In this document: piece after piece, positions 1-12,903 of the stretch | Layout of the letters: the number at the start of each line of letters is the position of its first letter | Numbering within the stretch: the stretch's first letter is position 1 | Source of the DNA: Cryptomeria japonica | Taxonomy: Eukaryota; Streptophyta; Pinopsida; Cupressales; Cupressaceae | Direction: 5' to 3' | Assembly (NCBI RefSeq): GCF_030272615.1 | Contig: NC_081413.1 | Location: 551,581,136-551,645,135, forward strand | Length of the DNA: 64,000 nucleotides | Program-made: the position numbers and the translations under genes | Notes under the pieces: model-generated | Databases searched by the model: none | Seen by the model: the letters and a program-made list of their open reading frames with translations, nothing else | What the model was told of the DNA's origin: nothing

Positions 1-446
1 AATGCTCTCTTGTAAGAGGCTTGGGTAACCGTGACCCCCCTTTATGAACCTTTAGAAGCCAGTTCCTTGCAATGACACTTTTATATGTACTTTTCTTCTT
101 AGAGAAAAATGCATATGAGGTACCAATTGACCAACCTTCATACAACTCTTTATGAGGGATTCCAATTGCAGCCATCACCGTTTCTCTGTTAATTTCTACT
201 AACAACTCACCATTGCTAGTCCTAATGCACCTGCTATCGTCATCATATCTGTTCATACATGCTATCACTAATTGTGGACAAGGAGCAATAGTTGGGAAAG
301 CAACAACTTCAATCAAGCCACTTCTAACTATTCTTTCCATCATCGAGTTAGCCCCAAGGTTTCTAGCTCTTTCTAAGAAATCTCCTAAGTCATCTTGGGC
401 CAAAGAAGTGTCACCCAGTTTTGGAAGTATACTAACTAGGCATTAT
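1..446 (-). pseudogene. Unidentified coding fragment running off the left edge
   Basis: The minus strand is open for about 148 codons, from just after a TAA near 447 to the window edge. The translation has ordinary protein composition, for example a stretch reading NRETVMAAIGIPHKELYEGW and further on SYAFFSKKKSTYKSVIARNW. The layout (hydrophobic segment, basic/acidic segment, then a 'V..A.GIP' motif) loosely resembles the N-terminal part of the long ORF in element C at 55.6-59.2 kb ('AVREVTSLPSTG'). It may therefore be a diverged member of the same class of repeat-encoded protein; this is inference only. No catalytic motif is visible. The 3' end lies outside the window and upstream sequence in this frame is closed by stops. 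Confidence 0.4.
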
Positions 447-1400
447 GTGCGACCAAGTTTTGGAAGAGTCAGCCTCATAATGGCCACTTTTACATTCATC
501 AAACAGTTCCTAGAAATAACAAAATTCTATTCCAAAACAAAGAGTTTTCCTACATTGACTTTCTGAGCTAGTAACATAGCAGAGGGGAAATGATCAAAAC
601 TCACTTGTTACCACCATCAAATCTTTGAAACCCTCAAAATTATGGAGTTGAAATTACCTTCGGTATCTTTCGCTCCTCCAACAAAACAACTACCACTTTC
701 ACAATTTGAGAACTCACATGTTAAGAAGCAGAAAAACTAAGTAACACCTACACGCGCCTCATAATGATTCATTCAAACATGTGAGATAACCAATGATTTG
801 ATGAGAACTTGACAAATTTCTTAATCACACATCAACTCCGCACAAACGGCTTGAGATTTCATGATTTCTTTCCAAAATTAGAATTTTAAAATATAAGATG
901 CCTAGAATATTCCTTTTGCCGCGCCACCTTTTGTGTTATTGATGTCCTTGAGGCCAACTTGAAATGAACCTTTGAACTTTGAATTATCTCACAAGAAGTT
1001 CAATGGTTCAATTTCAATCTTGAGAAAACAAAAGAACTCTCAACTTGCAGCTCAACACAACATCGGGAACGAGCGAAGACTTTTCACAAACATAAAGGAA
1101 GACTTTGAACCTTGAACCTTGAACCGATTTAGAAATGGTTCAAAAGTTCAAGTTCAAGACCGACTTAACACATTCACGCTCGCTCGCTTAACAACATAAC
1201 AAAGCCGTGACCCACACAAAGGGACCAGTTGAACTTTGAACCTTGAACCAATACATAGGTTCCACTGATGGATTCATTGGGGCAAAAAAGGTGAAACATA
1301 AAGGAAAAAAGGTACATGACTAAAGACGGATCAAACTGAAAGAGGGAAACAAAATTAAATACATTATTTTGTTCAAGACAAATAATGGGGTAACACGTAC
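447..1400. other. Intergenic, no gene seen
   Basis: No supported coding exon. Around 1080-1250 the phrase 'gaaccttgaacc' and close variants recur several times, which gives a locally repetitive look. A splice-donor-like GTACGT on the minus strand at about 1395-1400 ends the upstream transposase-like exon. Confidence 0.4.
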
Positions 1401-2343
1401 CTTATTGATACTCACAAAACATGGTCATAATCCCTCAAACATCCTTTTACATATCTTGACATCTGGAAATTCTTGTTTGAATGCTTCAAACAATTCACTC
1501 TGTGTTGTGTTTATAAATTGTTTTGGATGTGAAATTTTCCTACCATCTTCATCCCTAATCTGTATAGTGTCTCTTCTATTGGAAGAAACATGAGTGATTG
1601 GTCCAATATTCAATACCAAGTCTTTTTACATTTTCAATAATTCTATCTTTTCAAGGAACCCTGCAAATATTGACCCAATTCTTTTCAATATTCTCATCCA
1701 ACCCGTTTCTTTTCCTAATACATCTCTGAACAGTTCTTCTAGAGACATTCAATAACTAGGCAATTTCTTGAGTTTGTCTTCTATGCAATAATTTCTTACT
1801 AGAAATCATAGTCATAAATGCACTTTGGGCAACGCTTAAATCAACAGCTCGACTCGTGCTCTCAATACATTTCAGAGCTTCTTGCAAATTTTCAACCACT
1901 ATTTTATTTACTGATCCATCTGATGATTTCTTCTTGTTATCAACACCCAACAACTCCAAAATGGGAGTCATATCTTTTCTCCTAAATAACTTTGCAAACA
2001 ATTGTGCTTTTCCAATTAGAGATTTATCTTGAAAATGTTCATCCCATATTTTTTTGCAGTGTAATTTTAATGTGCTTTCTGGTACCATATCCTCAGCTGA
2101 AATCTCACTGAAAAGAGTGTCTTCATCCATCTCCACCAAATTGGCCATACCAAAGAAAAAATTTCTGGATTGACTAGGACCAATTTCTTGTCTTTCTTGA
2201 ATTGCGACCACTTCATCATCAATGGGAACTTGTTCTTGAGAAGGTGTTGTAACCCTTTTTTTTGTCTCTTTTATTCGATCATACTTCCGTAAACTAGTCC
2301 TTTTATTGCCTATTGGACAAATTGCTATTGAGAAGTAATCCAA
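1401..2343 (-). pseudogene. Decayed transposase-like ORF with helix-turn-helix
   Basis: The minus strand encodes a long acidic/helical segment (about 195 residues from 2343, containing KLHCKKIWDEHF and KAQLFAKLFRRKDMTPILEL). An in-frame TAG follows at about 1756-1758. The same frame then reads LLNVSRRTVQRCIRKRNG, a convincing helix-turn-helix of the kind used by transposases and DNA-binding recombinases. After a frameshift and one more stop it continues through SELFEAFKQEFPDVKI and MFEGL, a TGA, then PCFVSINK. If that TGA was once CGA the segment reads 'F..LRP.FV', a motif I associate with an uncharacterised transposon-type protein in non-flowering plants and animals. The exon ends at a clean donor (AAG|GTACGT, boundary at 1401). 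The DNA-binding motif is seen directly; the family assignment is inferred. No DDE catalytic domain is visible. Confidence 0.45.
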
Positions 2344-2582
2344 ATCCGTAGACCCCTAAATAGACATGCCCACATGCACATATATGTCAAGTGAATTGGG
2401 CCCAACTTTAAAAATGTATACATGTTTTACTTATTCTACTTGTCAAGTCCACACACAAAATGAACATGAATGGTCCACTTAACTAATATACTTAGCTAAT
2501 AATGACTCTCTTGTTAATTGATAATGAATGGTCCGTTTAACTGATCTAATGAGTCCATACGTTTTATACGAACCATACATTA

Positions 2583-3690
<1,108 letters not shown>

Positions 3691-3695
3691 CATAC

Positions 3696-5109
3696 TGATG
3701 ATATGATGAATCAATAATAATCCGGTCAACTACTGAGAGGGGGGGGGGTGAATCAGTAGATAGAAAACAAACAAAACTTTCACCAAACTCAAACCCAACT
3801 CATAAATCAATCATTAAACTAACAAGTTTAGATACTGAACCATAAACTGTTACTGCACAGTCAAGCTTACCGGTTGACTAAGATATCAATATAACAGTGT
3901 AAATAGATCTGTAACTTAGATACATTTTATCCAAAACATCAAAACACTTTACTACCATTAGTAATAGCACATTTCAGATCACTTTCGGTCATCTAAACAT
4001 GTCTTAGTGGTTTTACCAGTTAAACATATTAACCATATAAAAAACATACACAAAATCATTCACCATTTGACATAATGATTTTTGATGTGGAAACCCAAAT
4101 GGGAAAAACCACAATGGGGATGAATACCCACAAGTATTCTGAACTCTTCTGAAGTTCGCCCTGTTAGGAGCCAAGCCTTGTTAGAAGCTTTACGAAAATG
4201 TCATGTTAAGAACAGATCCGGTTAAGAACCACCCAGTTAAGGGATTGACTATAATACCCTGTTAAGAGCAATACCCTGTTAGGAGTAACCTCGATAGAGG
4301 ATTTGAAATCCAAGCTAATGGATCACTTGGTTAGAGGATTTAGATAGCACTAAGCCTGTTAAAGCTTACCCAGTTAGAGGATTTAACTGTTGTAATTGTT
4401 AGAGAACAACAAGGTCTTGTTGATATGGTAATAGCACTGCTCTGCTTGATCAGATCCTTTTAAGCTCCCATCTGCCTTCAAAACATTCTGTAGATACTCC
4501 TAGTTCGGCAACAGTCAGACTAACACACATAACCAAAATTGCCAACACTATTACAAAACAACTCATCGACCTTATAAGCAAATACAATAGGTCGGTAACA
4601 CATCACAAAACTTAAGATCTCATAGAGATTACAAACATATCGGTTCAAACATGACCATTAGATTACATAGTAATCATTTGTACATTATCCAAGACAACCT
4701 CGACTGCTCCTTGATCACCGCTCATCGAATCCTGTAACTCATCATGTGATTTCCACTTCATGTTAAGAACTTGCTCATTCCTGAGATAAGCAGTTATCTT
4801 CACACGCTAAATTCACTTTGAAACTCATCACGTGCAACATGCGTACATGACATAATCATCTTCGATCACCATTCGATCATAGATCATCATAACCGATTCT
4901 CCAAGCTCCATCGGTTAGGGTTCAACTTATCAACAGGTTAGGGTTACCGGTTGATCTCTCTGCCTAAAATACCTACTGATTTCCAAGTGCTTTACTGCCG
5001 GTTGCAAAACTGCATCACTACCGGTTGCACTATAACTCCATTACGGGTTACCATTCACATCAATGACAAAACTATACTTCATTAATGTAATCTTCATGCA
5101 ATGCCAACA
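3696..5109 (-). repeat. Element A 3' LTR (1414 bp)
   Basis: On the minus strand it starts TGTTGGCATT and ends CATCA. The first ~1.16 kb in plus coordinates matches 11077-12251 with scattered mismatches. It contains a 10-G run (3739-3748 on the plus strand), the pair AACCCAAATGGG / GGGAAAAACCAC near 4090, and a cluster of degenerate 'CCTGTTAAGAG' or 'CGGTTAAGGGATTT' units between about 4150 and 4390. Confidence 0.93.
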
Positions 5110-5121
5110 ATATCCCCCTTT
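5110..5121 (-). promoter_or_regulatory. Element A polypurine tract
   Basis: The minus strand reads AAAGGGGGATAT immediately before the 3' LTR. This is the expected plus-strand DNA priming site. It is preceded by TTGCCATCAATGCC, shared with elements C and D. A second purine tract, TCAAAGGGGGAGAA, lies further upstream at about 5263-5276. Confidence 0.85.
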
Positions 5122-5422
5122 GGCATTGATGGCAATACTAATGCACATACATAGGTATAGGAATTCTGGTTTATATTTTCCATGTACTCTCCTTCAACTA
5201 TATCTTCATGTCTTTAGCTGTTAACTGGCTATAGTTCATCTCCTCTTCAATCATATAGTTCTTCTCCCCCTTTGACAACAATGCCAAAGTGAAAGTAAAA
5301 CATACAGTGTCATACTTCACTATTCTACAACTAGCTGCTCCCCCTGTGGAGTAGCTCCACTCAACACCAATCCTTCTTCAAGATCTTCAATAAGCTCTGG
5401 GACTGATGTTTTCCACATCTTC

Positions 5423-8400
5423 TCAATGAACTTCATGTAGGGGTCCAACCCCTAGCTTACCTCTAAGATACTCAAATGTTGCCATAGGTAGAGGTTTAGT
5501 AAAGATATCTGCAAGCTGTTGTTTAGAAGAAACATGCTCCAGTGACACATCTTTACTCTACACTTTCTCTCTCATGAAATGATACTTTAACTCAATATTC
5601 TTGGTTCTTGCATGCAACACTAGGTTTTTTGAAATATTTATTGCACTGGTGGTATCACAGAAAATCCTTACCGGTTTTGTAATCTTCAACTTAAAACCTT
5701 CCAGAATGTGTTTCATCCAGATTGCCTGAGTGCAATTCATGTATGCTGCAACATATTCAGCTTCAACAGTTGACTGTGATATGCAACTCTGCTTCTTACT
5801 GCTCCAAGATACAAGCCTTCCTCCAAGAAAGAATGCACCTTTGGTTGTATCTTCCTATTATCAACATTTCTTGCCCAGTCTGCATTTGTATAGACTTTTA
5901 AATCAAAGTCTCTTGCATATGGATACCATAATCTATAGTCAATCGTACCTTTCAAATATCTAAATATCCTTTTAGTTGCTACCATGTGTCTCTCCTTCGG
6001 GCTTTTCTGAAATCTGGCAACTAAACCAATTGCATGAGCAGTATCCGGTGTGCTGTGAACAACATAATGTAGTTTCCCTATCATAGACCTGTACTCCTTT
6101 TCATCAACTCACACACAATCATCCTCCTTAGATAGTTTACAACCTATAACCATTGGTGTCCCAATTGGTTTACAGTCTTCCATTCCAAAATTCTTCAATA
6201 CCTATTTCACATATTTGGACCGTGTGATAAAAATACCATTCTTCATATGTTGAATTTGCAAACCTATAAAGAATTTTACCTCTCCTACCAGAGACATTTC
6301 AAATTCACTTTTCATCTCATTAGCAAAGTCATCACACATGTCATCATTGCCTCCAAAAAGGATATCATGCACAAATACCTCACTAACCAGTATCTTATCT
6401 CTTTCAGTCTTGAGATATATATTATTGTCTTCACTGGTTCTCTAAAAACCTATCTTCACCAAGTGTGAATGTAGTATTTCATACCATGCTCTTGGTGCTT
6501 GCTTCAGTCCATATAGTGCCTTGTGTAGTTTGCACACCATATCCTTTGCTTCAGTCAAAGCATAACCATTTGGCTGTTCAATATAAACCTTCTCTTCCAA
6601 TATTCCATTCAGAAATGCTAACTTCACATCCATCTGATATACTTTGAATCCTCTATATGCTGCAAATGCAAGTAGAGTCCTAACACCTTCCAATCTTGCA
6701 ATTGGTCAAAATATCTCGCCATAGTCTTCACCTTCTTCTTGTGCATAAACTTTGCATACCAGTATGGCTTTATTTCTAACTACCACTCCATCTTCATTCA
6801 GTTTAATCCTAAATACCCATTTGGTACCTATTACATTTTTGCTCATCGGTCTGGGTATATGTGTCCAAGTATTGTTCTTCTCAATCTGGTCAAGTTCTTC
6901 TTCCATTGCCTTGATCCAATGATCATGTCCAAAATATTCCTTTGCCGTTCTAGGCTCAATAGTGGAGATCATACAAGAATTCTCTCTTATTCTTCTTCTA
7001 GTTAATACACCAACATCTTCATGTCCAATAATCTGATTAGTATTATGATTGAGTCTAACATACCTTGAAATAGCATGATCATGATCTTCATATTCTTCTT
7101 CTTTTTCACTTTCCTCATCCTCTACTGAATCTACTTGTTCTAGTTGAATTGGTGCGGCAGTATTCATTTCACCAACTTCTGGCTTCACCGGTTCCGATTC
7201 CAAAATCTGAATGTAAGGTTCATCTTCGTCCTTTTCCTTACTTATTTCTCCTAAATCTTCAGGAAGCTCATCCACTCGGACATTAGCACTTTCAATGATC
7301 TTATTTGTCCAGTTGTTGTAACATTTGTATGCTTTGCTCTTGGTGGAGTAACCAAGAAATATGCCTTCATCACTCTTAGCATCAAACTTACCAACATAGT
7401 CACCTCTTTTGATAAAACATTTACTGCCAAAAATCTTAAAGTAACTAACATTAGGCGATCTACCATACCAGTATTCATAAGGAGTTTTATCCTTACCTCT
7501 TTTAATCAGTATTCGGTTCATTGTGTAGACAACTGTGTTGACAACTTCTCTCTAGAATGTCTTAGCTACACCTACTTGTATTAGCATAGTCCTAGCAGCT
7601 TCAACAACTAACCGATTGTTTCTCTTTGCAATACCATTCTGCTGTGGTGTCCTCGATGCAAAAAGATGCCTCTTTATTCCATTATCTTCACAGTATTTAG
7701 TGAATTCCTTTGAAATGAATTCCACTTTCCTTTTCAACTAAGGCTCCGAATGCCTTAAACTTGCTAAAGGCTTCTGTTTTGTCCTTCAAGAATGTGACCC
7801 ACATCATTCTTGAGCAATCATCAGTGAAGATAATAAAATACCGATCACCTTGAATACTCCTAGTTCTTATTGTTCCACAGAGGTTTGTATGAACCAAATC
7901 TAGCAAATGTTTTGCTGAGAAAGATTTGCTCTTAAAGGTTGAGGATGTCATCTTTCCTAACTGACATTCCTTACATAGAGCATTCAACGATTTGTCCAAC
8001 TGTGGCAAACCTCTTACTGATTTGGACTTACTGACTTTTACAATGTTATCAAAATTTACATGACAAAATCTCTGATGCCAAAGCCAACAATCATCTACTT
8101 TTGCAATTAAGCAGCTATTGACTTTAGAATTTAGGTGAAACAAGTTACCTTTTGTCTGCTTGCCGGTTGCAATCAGTTCACCTTTTCTTCCATAGATTTT
8201 GCACATCCCATTCTTGAATTCTAGTGGATAACCTCTATCATTGAGTTGAGAAATACTCAAAAGATTGTGTTTCAATCCTTCAACCTAGTAAACATCATCT
8301 GCACTGCTCTTTCCATTCAAAGAGATTGTTCCCTTTTCTCTTACCATACATGGTGAATCATTTCCAAATCTCACAACACCTCCATCAAATTCATTCAAAG

Positions 8401-11006
8401 TAAGAAACTTACTTCGGTCACCAGTCATGTGGTGTGAGCAACCACTGTCTATAATCCAATCATCAGAACTATCCATGCGAGAGACTAATGCCTTTTGATT
8501 TGATGTCTCTTCTTTAATAGAAACAAAGACAATGACCTCATTTGCATCTTCTTCAGACTCCTCATCCGTGATTCCTCCATCCACTACAATGAGGCAATCT
8601 CTTTTACCTTTGCCTTTGTACTTCTTATACTTCTCTCATTTTTGCTCATTGTCTCCATTAGGATAGTTAGTTGCAATATGTCCAATCTGGTTACATGAAA
8701 AATACTTCAATGGTAATTTACGTTTGTACTTACCGGTACCTCTGGGTAACCACTTGGCCAACAATGCTTCAAGATCAATTAGACTATCTTCATCATCAAC
8801 TTCTCTGCTGGATCTGGACTCATGAATGTAACTAGCTTCTCTGCTTTTCCTTACCGGTGGGTTAGAAACTGAAGCTCTAAATGCAGATTTAGATTTCTGA
8901 ATACTTCCATCATAACCATTTAATTCAAATGCAGTTAATTTACCAATGATGGAGTCAAGAGTTACATTTGATTTATCAATATAATTGAGTTCCTAAATGG
9001 CTGCAACTCAGATAACGTAGACCGGTAGAAGGGTTCTCAACACCTTTCTAACCACTGTGATATCCTCCACTGTACCACCAACACTTTTGATCTAATTGAC
9101 TACCTCCTTGATCCTCTGACCATACTGTTGAATTTTCTCACCTTCAGCCATCTACATTTCTGTTATATTCTGATACTAAATGTAAAGTACAGATGCCAAG
9201 CTAACAAGATGAGAGGGGGGGGGGTGAATCATACAAACTTAATCTTTCATAAAATCAATAGATTCAACCTCGGTAGCTTTAACAGATATATGTAACCAAA
9301 ACTGTAAAACATGTAAACTCATAAACAGATAACATCACAACACATTCAACACCAGATTTAACGTGGAAACCCAAATAGGGAAAAACCACTGTGGGATTTC
9401 AGACCCACTAAGAAATATACTCTTCTAGAGTATGCTCGGTTAAAAGCAAATCCTGTTAAAGATTACAAAACACATTGCTAGATGTGACCTGGTTAAGGGA
9501 TTTCCCTCAGATCTGTTAGGATCTTCACTTTGTTAGAAGTGACCTTGTCAAAGGATTTCAAACACTGAACTAGAATGTTACCTTGCTAGAGGGTTTTACA
9601 AATAAGACTGTTAAGTCCACTTGGTTAAGAGATTTTCTATCACTTTACAAAATAACAGTAATAAAAATATATCTGCAACTTCACATCTAAAATGCTAAAG
9701 CAAATTCTTATTTGCTCAATACTTCCTAGTCATAGGACTTATCTTGTCCCTCTGCTGGGCTCTATACTCTGTTATTCAAACAAGTCTTCAAGCTTCTATG
9801 CTCGGTAATCACTATGTAGCATCCCTGTGCTTACACTTGCCCGCATACATTGTTTATCAACAATTCCTTATTTATAAACAATTTGCTAACCACTGAATCT
9901 CCTTGATCACATTTCCCATGATCAATCATAGCCATCAGATCTTCAAACTTGACCAGGTTCAATGTATCCTTCGATCTGAAAAATGTTTTCCTCACCTAGG
10001 AACTTGCATACATTTCTTGGAACTTGTGCTAGGGTATTGCGGTTCAATCTGAGTTGTAGATCTTCCTGTCGATCTTCCATTGCCATAGATCCTTTAACAA
10101 ACTTCATGCATGACATACCAATCATTTAATCAACTCCAGCTCATTAGATTCCTTCATTAAATAACACTTTTATTCATCCAATGCATTTTGTTACAGCTCG
10201 GTTGCAACTCGGTAAATACTAAACTTCATTCGATAGACATTCCGCCTTCATTAACCGATAGCGATAACCTTAGGGTTTACCGACTAGGTTCTTTGCTCGG
10301 TGACATAGTATAGTATTACCCTTGCAATCAACAACATATGTAGGATATCAAAACAATCTAAACATCATGATCTCATCATTGTCTAACTCGGTAATAGTTG
10401 CCCATTGAACAACTTATTTCTCCCCTTATTCATCACATTCTTTCTGTGTCTTTTATCGACATCTTTATACTCATCAAATCATACTTCTTAAGATATGGCA
10501 ACATCATACTGAATTAGAAAATCAATTTCTTGACATCAATGATAAAATAATAATATTAAGACAATAAATATCCTTAATCAGTTATATCCATAATCATCAA
10601 CAACCTTCTCAATATCCTTATTGAAATGCCAACAATCTCTCATTGTAATTGGAATGCCAACAATTTCATCAAATTTACCTCTCAGACTCTCTTCTTTGGC
10701 AATCTTCACATGCTCATCACCACTATAAATATCTTCAATTTTCTTCCACACTTCAAAAGCTATCTCCAATCCATGGACATCAACATACTCTGGATCAGAC
10801 AAGGAACTGATAATGGCCTCCAATGCCTGATTATTCTCTTGTTGCTCCTTCTTTTGATCATCTGACAAAATTCCACTAGGCAAGTTATATTTAGTAACAA
10901 CATGTTCCCAATATTGACTTCCTAAGCTCTTGATATAGATCTTCATTCTATCACTCCAGATTCTGTAGTTTTCCCTATTGAATTTCGGACCTTCTTTCTT
11001 CATCAT
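5423..11006 (-). pseudogene. Element A gag-pol polyprotein, broken
   Basis: Recognisable segments in order on the minus strand: gag (11006 to about 10663, starting MMKKEGPKFNRENYRIWSDR); gag continuation after solo LTR B (9160 to about 8900); a degenerate zinc knuckle near 8690 in which the first and last Cys are Tyr (YFSCNQIGHIATNY); protease with intact [14 protein letters not shown] near 8450; GAG-pre-integrase and integrase (8275-7552, with TPQQNG and the following Glu replaced by Ala in 'NGIAKRN'); RT (7521-6442, [26 protein letters not shown]); RNase H (6084-5558) and a tail ending FTKPLP to the stop at 5423. Several in-frame stops and frameshifts, including TAGs at about 9150, 9090, 8993 and 5560, show that it is not expressed as one protein. 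The family matches element D, about 60-75% identical by eye. Confidence 0.9.
9161..10662 (-). mobile_element. Solo LTR B inserted in element A gag
   Basis: On the minus strand this segment starts TGTTGGCATTCC and ends ATAACA (TG...CA). It is flanked on both sides by the same 5 bp, ATTTC on the plus strand (9156-9160 and 10663-10667). Removing it rejoins gag as GKFDEM-stop-MAEGE, matching GKFEDMQMVEGE in element D. It has no coding domain, primer site or second LTR, so it is best read as a solo LTR of about 1.5 kb left by LTR-LTR recombination. It shares the G-run (9215-9224), the AACGTGGAAACCC / GGGAAAAACCAC pair and the 'GTTAAGGGATTT' units with the LTRs of A and D but is a different family. 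The apparent ORF tail at 10578-10662 is gag reading into this LTR. Confidence 0.88.
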
Positions 11007-11062
11007 GTTCTCCTAAATCTTTACCTCAAGCTGTTAGGCTTAAACACAAGAGGAGCTGAAAT

Positions 11063-11074
11063 GCTCTGATACCA
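11063..11074 (-). promoter_or_regulatory. Element A primer binding site (initiator Met-tRNA type)
   Basis: The minus strand reads TGGTATCAGAGC two bases inside the 5' LTR. This is the usual plant Copia primer site complementary to the 3' end of initiator methionine tRNA. Confidence 0.9.
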
Positions 11075-11076
11075 AT

Positions 11077-12251
11077 TGATGATATGATGAATCAATAATG
11101 ATCCAGTCAACTACTGAGAGGGGGGGGGGGGGGGGGGTGAATCAGTAGATAGAAAACAAACAAAACTTTCACCAAACTCAAACCCAACTCATAAACCAAT
11201 CATTGAACTAACCGGTTTAGATACTGAACCATAAATTGTTACTGCACTGTCAAGCTTACCAGTTGACTAAGATATCAATATAACAGTGTAAATAGATCTA
11301 TAACTTAGATACATTTTATCCAGAACATCAAAACACTTTACTACCATTAGTAATAACACATTTCAGATCACTTCCGGTCATCTAAACATGTCTTAGTGGT
11401 TTTACCAGTTAAACATATTAACCATATAAAAAACATACACAAAATCATTCACCACTTGACACAATGTTTTTTGACGTGGAAACCCAAATGGGAAAAACCA
11501 CGATGGGGATGAATACCCACAAGTATTCTGAACTCTTCTAAAGTTCGCCCTGTTAGGAGCCAAGCCTTGTTAGAAGCTTTACGAAAATGTCCTGTTAAGA
11601 ACAAATCCGGTTAAGGACCACCCGGTTAAGGGATTGGATATAATACCCTATTAGGAGTAACCTCGATAGAGGATTTGAAATCCAAGCTAATGGATCACCT
11701 GGTTAGAGTATAACAGATCACCTGGTTAGATGATTTAGATAGCACCAAGCCTGTTAAAGCTTACCCGGTTAGGGGATTTAACTGTTGTAATTGTTAGAGA
11801 ACAACAGGGTCTTGTTGATCTAGTAATAGCACTACTCTGCTTGATCAAATCCTTTTAAGCTCCCATCTGCCTTCAAAACATTCTACAGATACTCTTTCTG
11901 GTTGGGCAACAATCAAACTAACACACATAACCAAAATTGCCAACACTATTACAAAACAACTCATCGACCTTATAAGCAAATACAATAGGTCGACAACACA
12001 TCACAAAACTTAAGATCTCACAGAGATTACAAACATATTGGTTTAAACATGACTGTTAGATTACATAGTAATCATCTGCACATTGTCCAAGACAACCTCG
12101 ACTGCTCCTTTATCACCACTCATCAAATCCTGTAACTCATCACGCGGTTTCCACTTCATGCTAAGAACTTGCTCATTCCTTAGATAAACAATTATCATCA
12201 CATGCTAAATTCACTTTGAAACTCATCACGTGCAACATGCATACACGGCAT
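11077..12251 (-). repeat. Element A 5' LTR (truncated)
   Basis: Homologous to 3696-4853 in the same orientation, with the same G-run expanded to 18 G (11120-11137 on the plus strand). It carries a small local duplication around 11697-11735 ('gatcacctggttaga' twice). Homology stops at about 12251, so the upstream ~258 bp of the LTR, including the TGTTGGCA end, are missing. Confidence 0.9.
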
Positions 12252-12903
12252 GCTAAGCCGAGAATTTATGCTTCATCTCACAGGAGCCTTATGGTGAGTA
12301 TATTGGGGGGAAAACCAGCTATTCCCTTGCATTGAAATTATCGTGATGTTTTGTGAAAAAAAGGGTGGGCCACTACTCTAAGGTGTCTAGTGGGGGAACT
12401 TAAATGGTCCTTTGTGCCTATCAATGTGATGGTGATCCACTTAAGAATCTATCCCAATGCTCATAAGAGGATTCTTATGCATCTCACACAAGTGTGGATA
12501 CTGAGGGAACTTGTTGGATAGGCCAACTTCACCAAGTCGTCGTGACTTTCGCCTAACATATTAATTTATATAGCGGGCTGAAGAAGTACCACTTGGGTCA
12601 TTCCCCTCTCACCCAACCTTATGGGCTTCTCAAGAGGGCAAATCCTTCTACCTAAAAAGAAGATGATAACAATTTCTCTTACACCCAATGTCCAATGGAA
12701 GACGAGGGGAGCTCAGATACTTTTGTTATCATCTTTAGGGTTCTATCTAAACACAAAGCATGCCAAAGGCACAAGACACTTCAAGCAAGTTAATTAACCC
12801 CAAAATGAAATATAGATGTGAGCCTAATTAAACTCGAAAGGAAAAGACAAACATACATATAGACAAACTTTCTAATGTTTTAGTATTATTTAAAAGAAAA
12901 TAT
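12252..12903. other. Unassigned repeat-like sequence with 13-bp inverted repeat
   Basis: No coding frame. A perfect 13-bp inverted repeat, AAGATGATAACAA at 12660-12672 and TTGTTATCATCTT at 12723-12735, encloses 50 bp. Composition and the abrupt junction with the truncated LTR suggest another LTR-type repeat, but I cannot identify it. Confidence 0.4.

Larger units (their letters stand above)
3696..12251 (-). mobile_element. Copia LTR retrotransposon A, 5' LTR truncated, gag split by a solo LTR
   Basis: Full structural order on the minus strand: 5' LTR (11077-12251, truncated), primer site, gag-protease-integrase-RT-RNase H, polypurine tract, 3' LTR (3696-5109). Integrase precedes reverse transcriptase, which defines Copia/Ty1 order. 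The gag is interrupted by solo LTR B at 9161-10662. No target duplication can be found because the outer part of the 5' LTR is missing: homology to the other LTR stops near 12251, where the 3' LTR continues for about 258 bp more. The coding region carries many stops, so the copy is dead. Confidence 0.93.

Noticed and set aside
213-566. 117-residue plus-strand open frame
   Set aside because: It overlaps a longer minus-strand frame with better protein character; the plus-strand translation has no domain and lies antisense.
10578-10662. Tail 'VGIPITMRDCWHFNKD...' of the gag frame of element A
   Set aside because: This is gag reading into the inserted solo LTR B, not real protein; the 5-bp duplication marks the junction.
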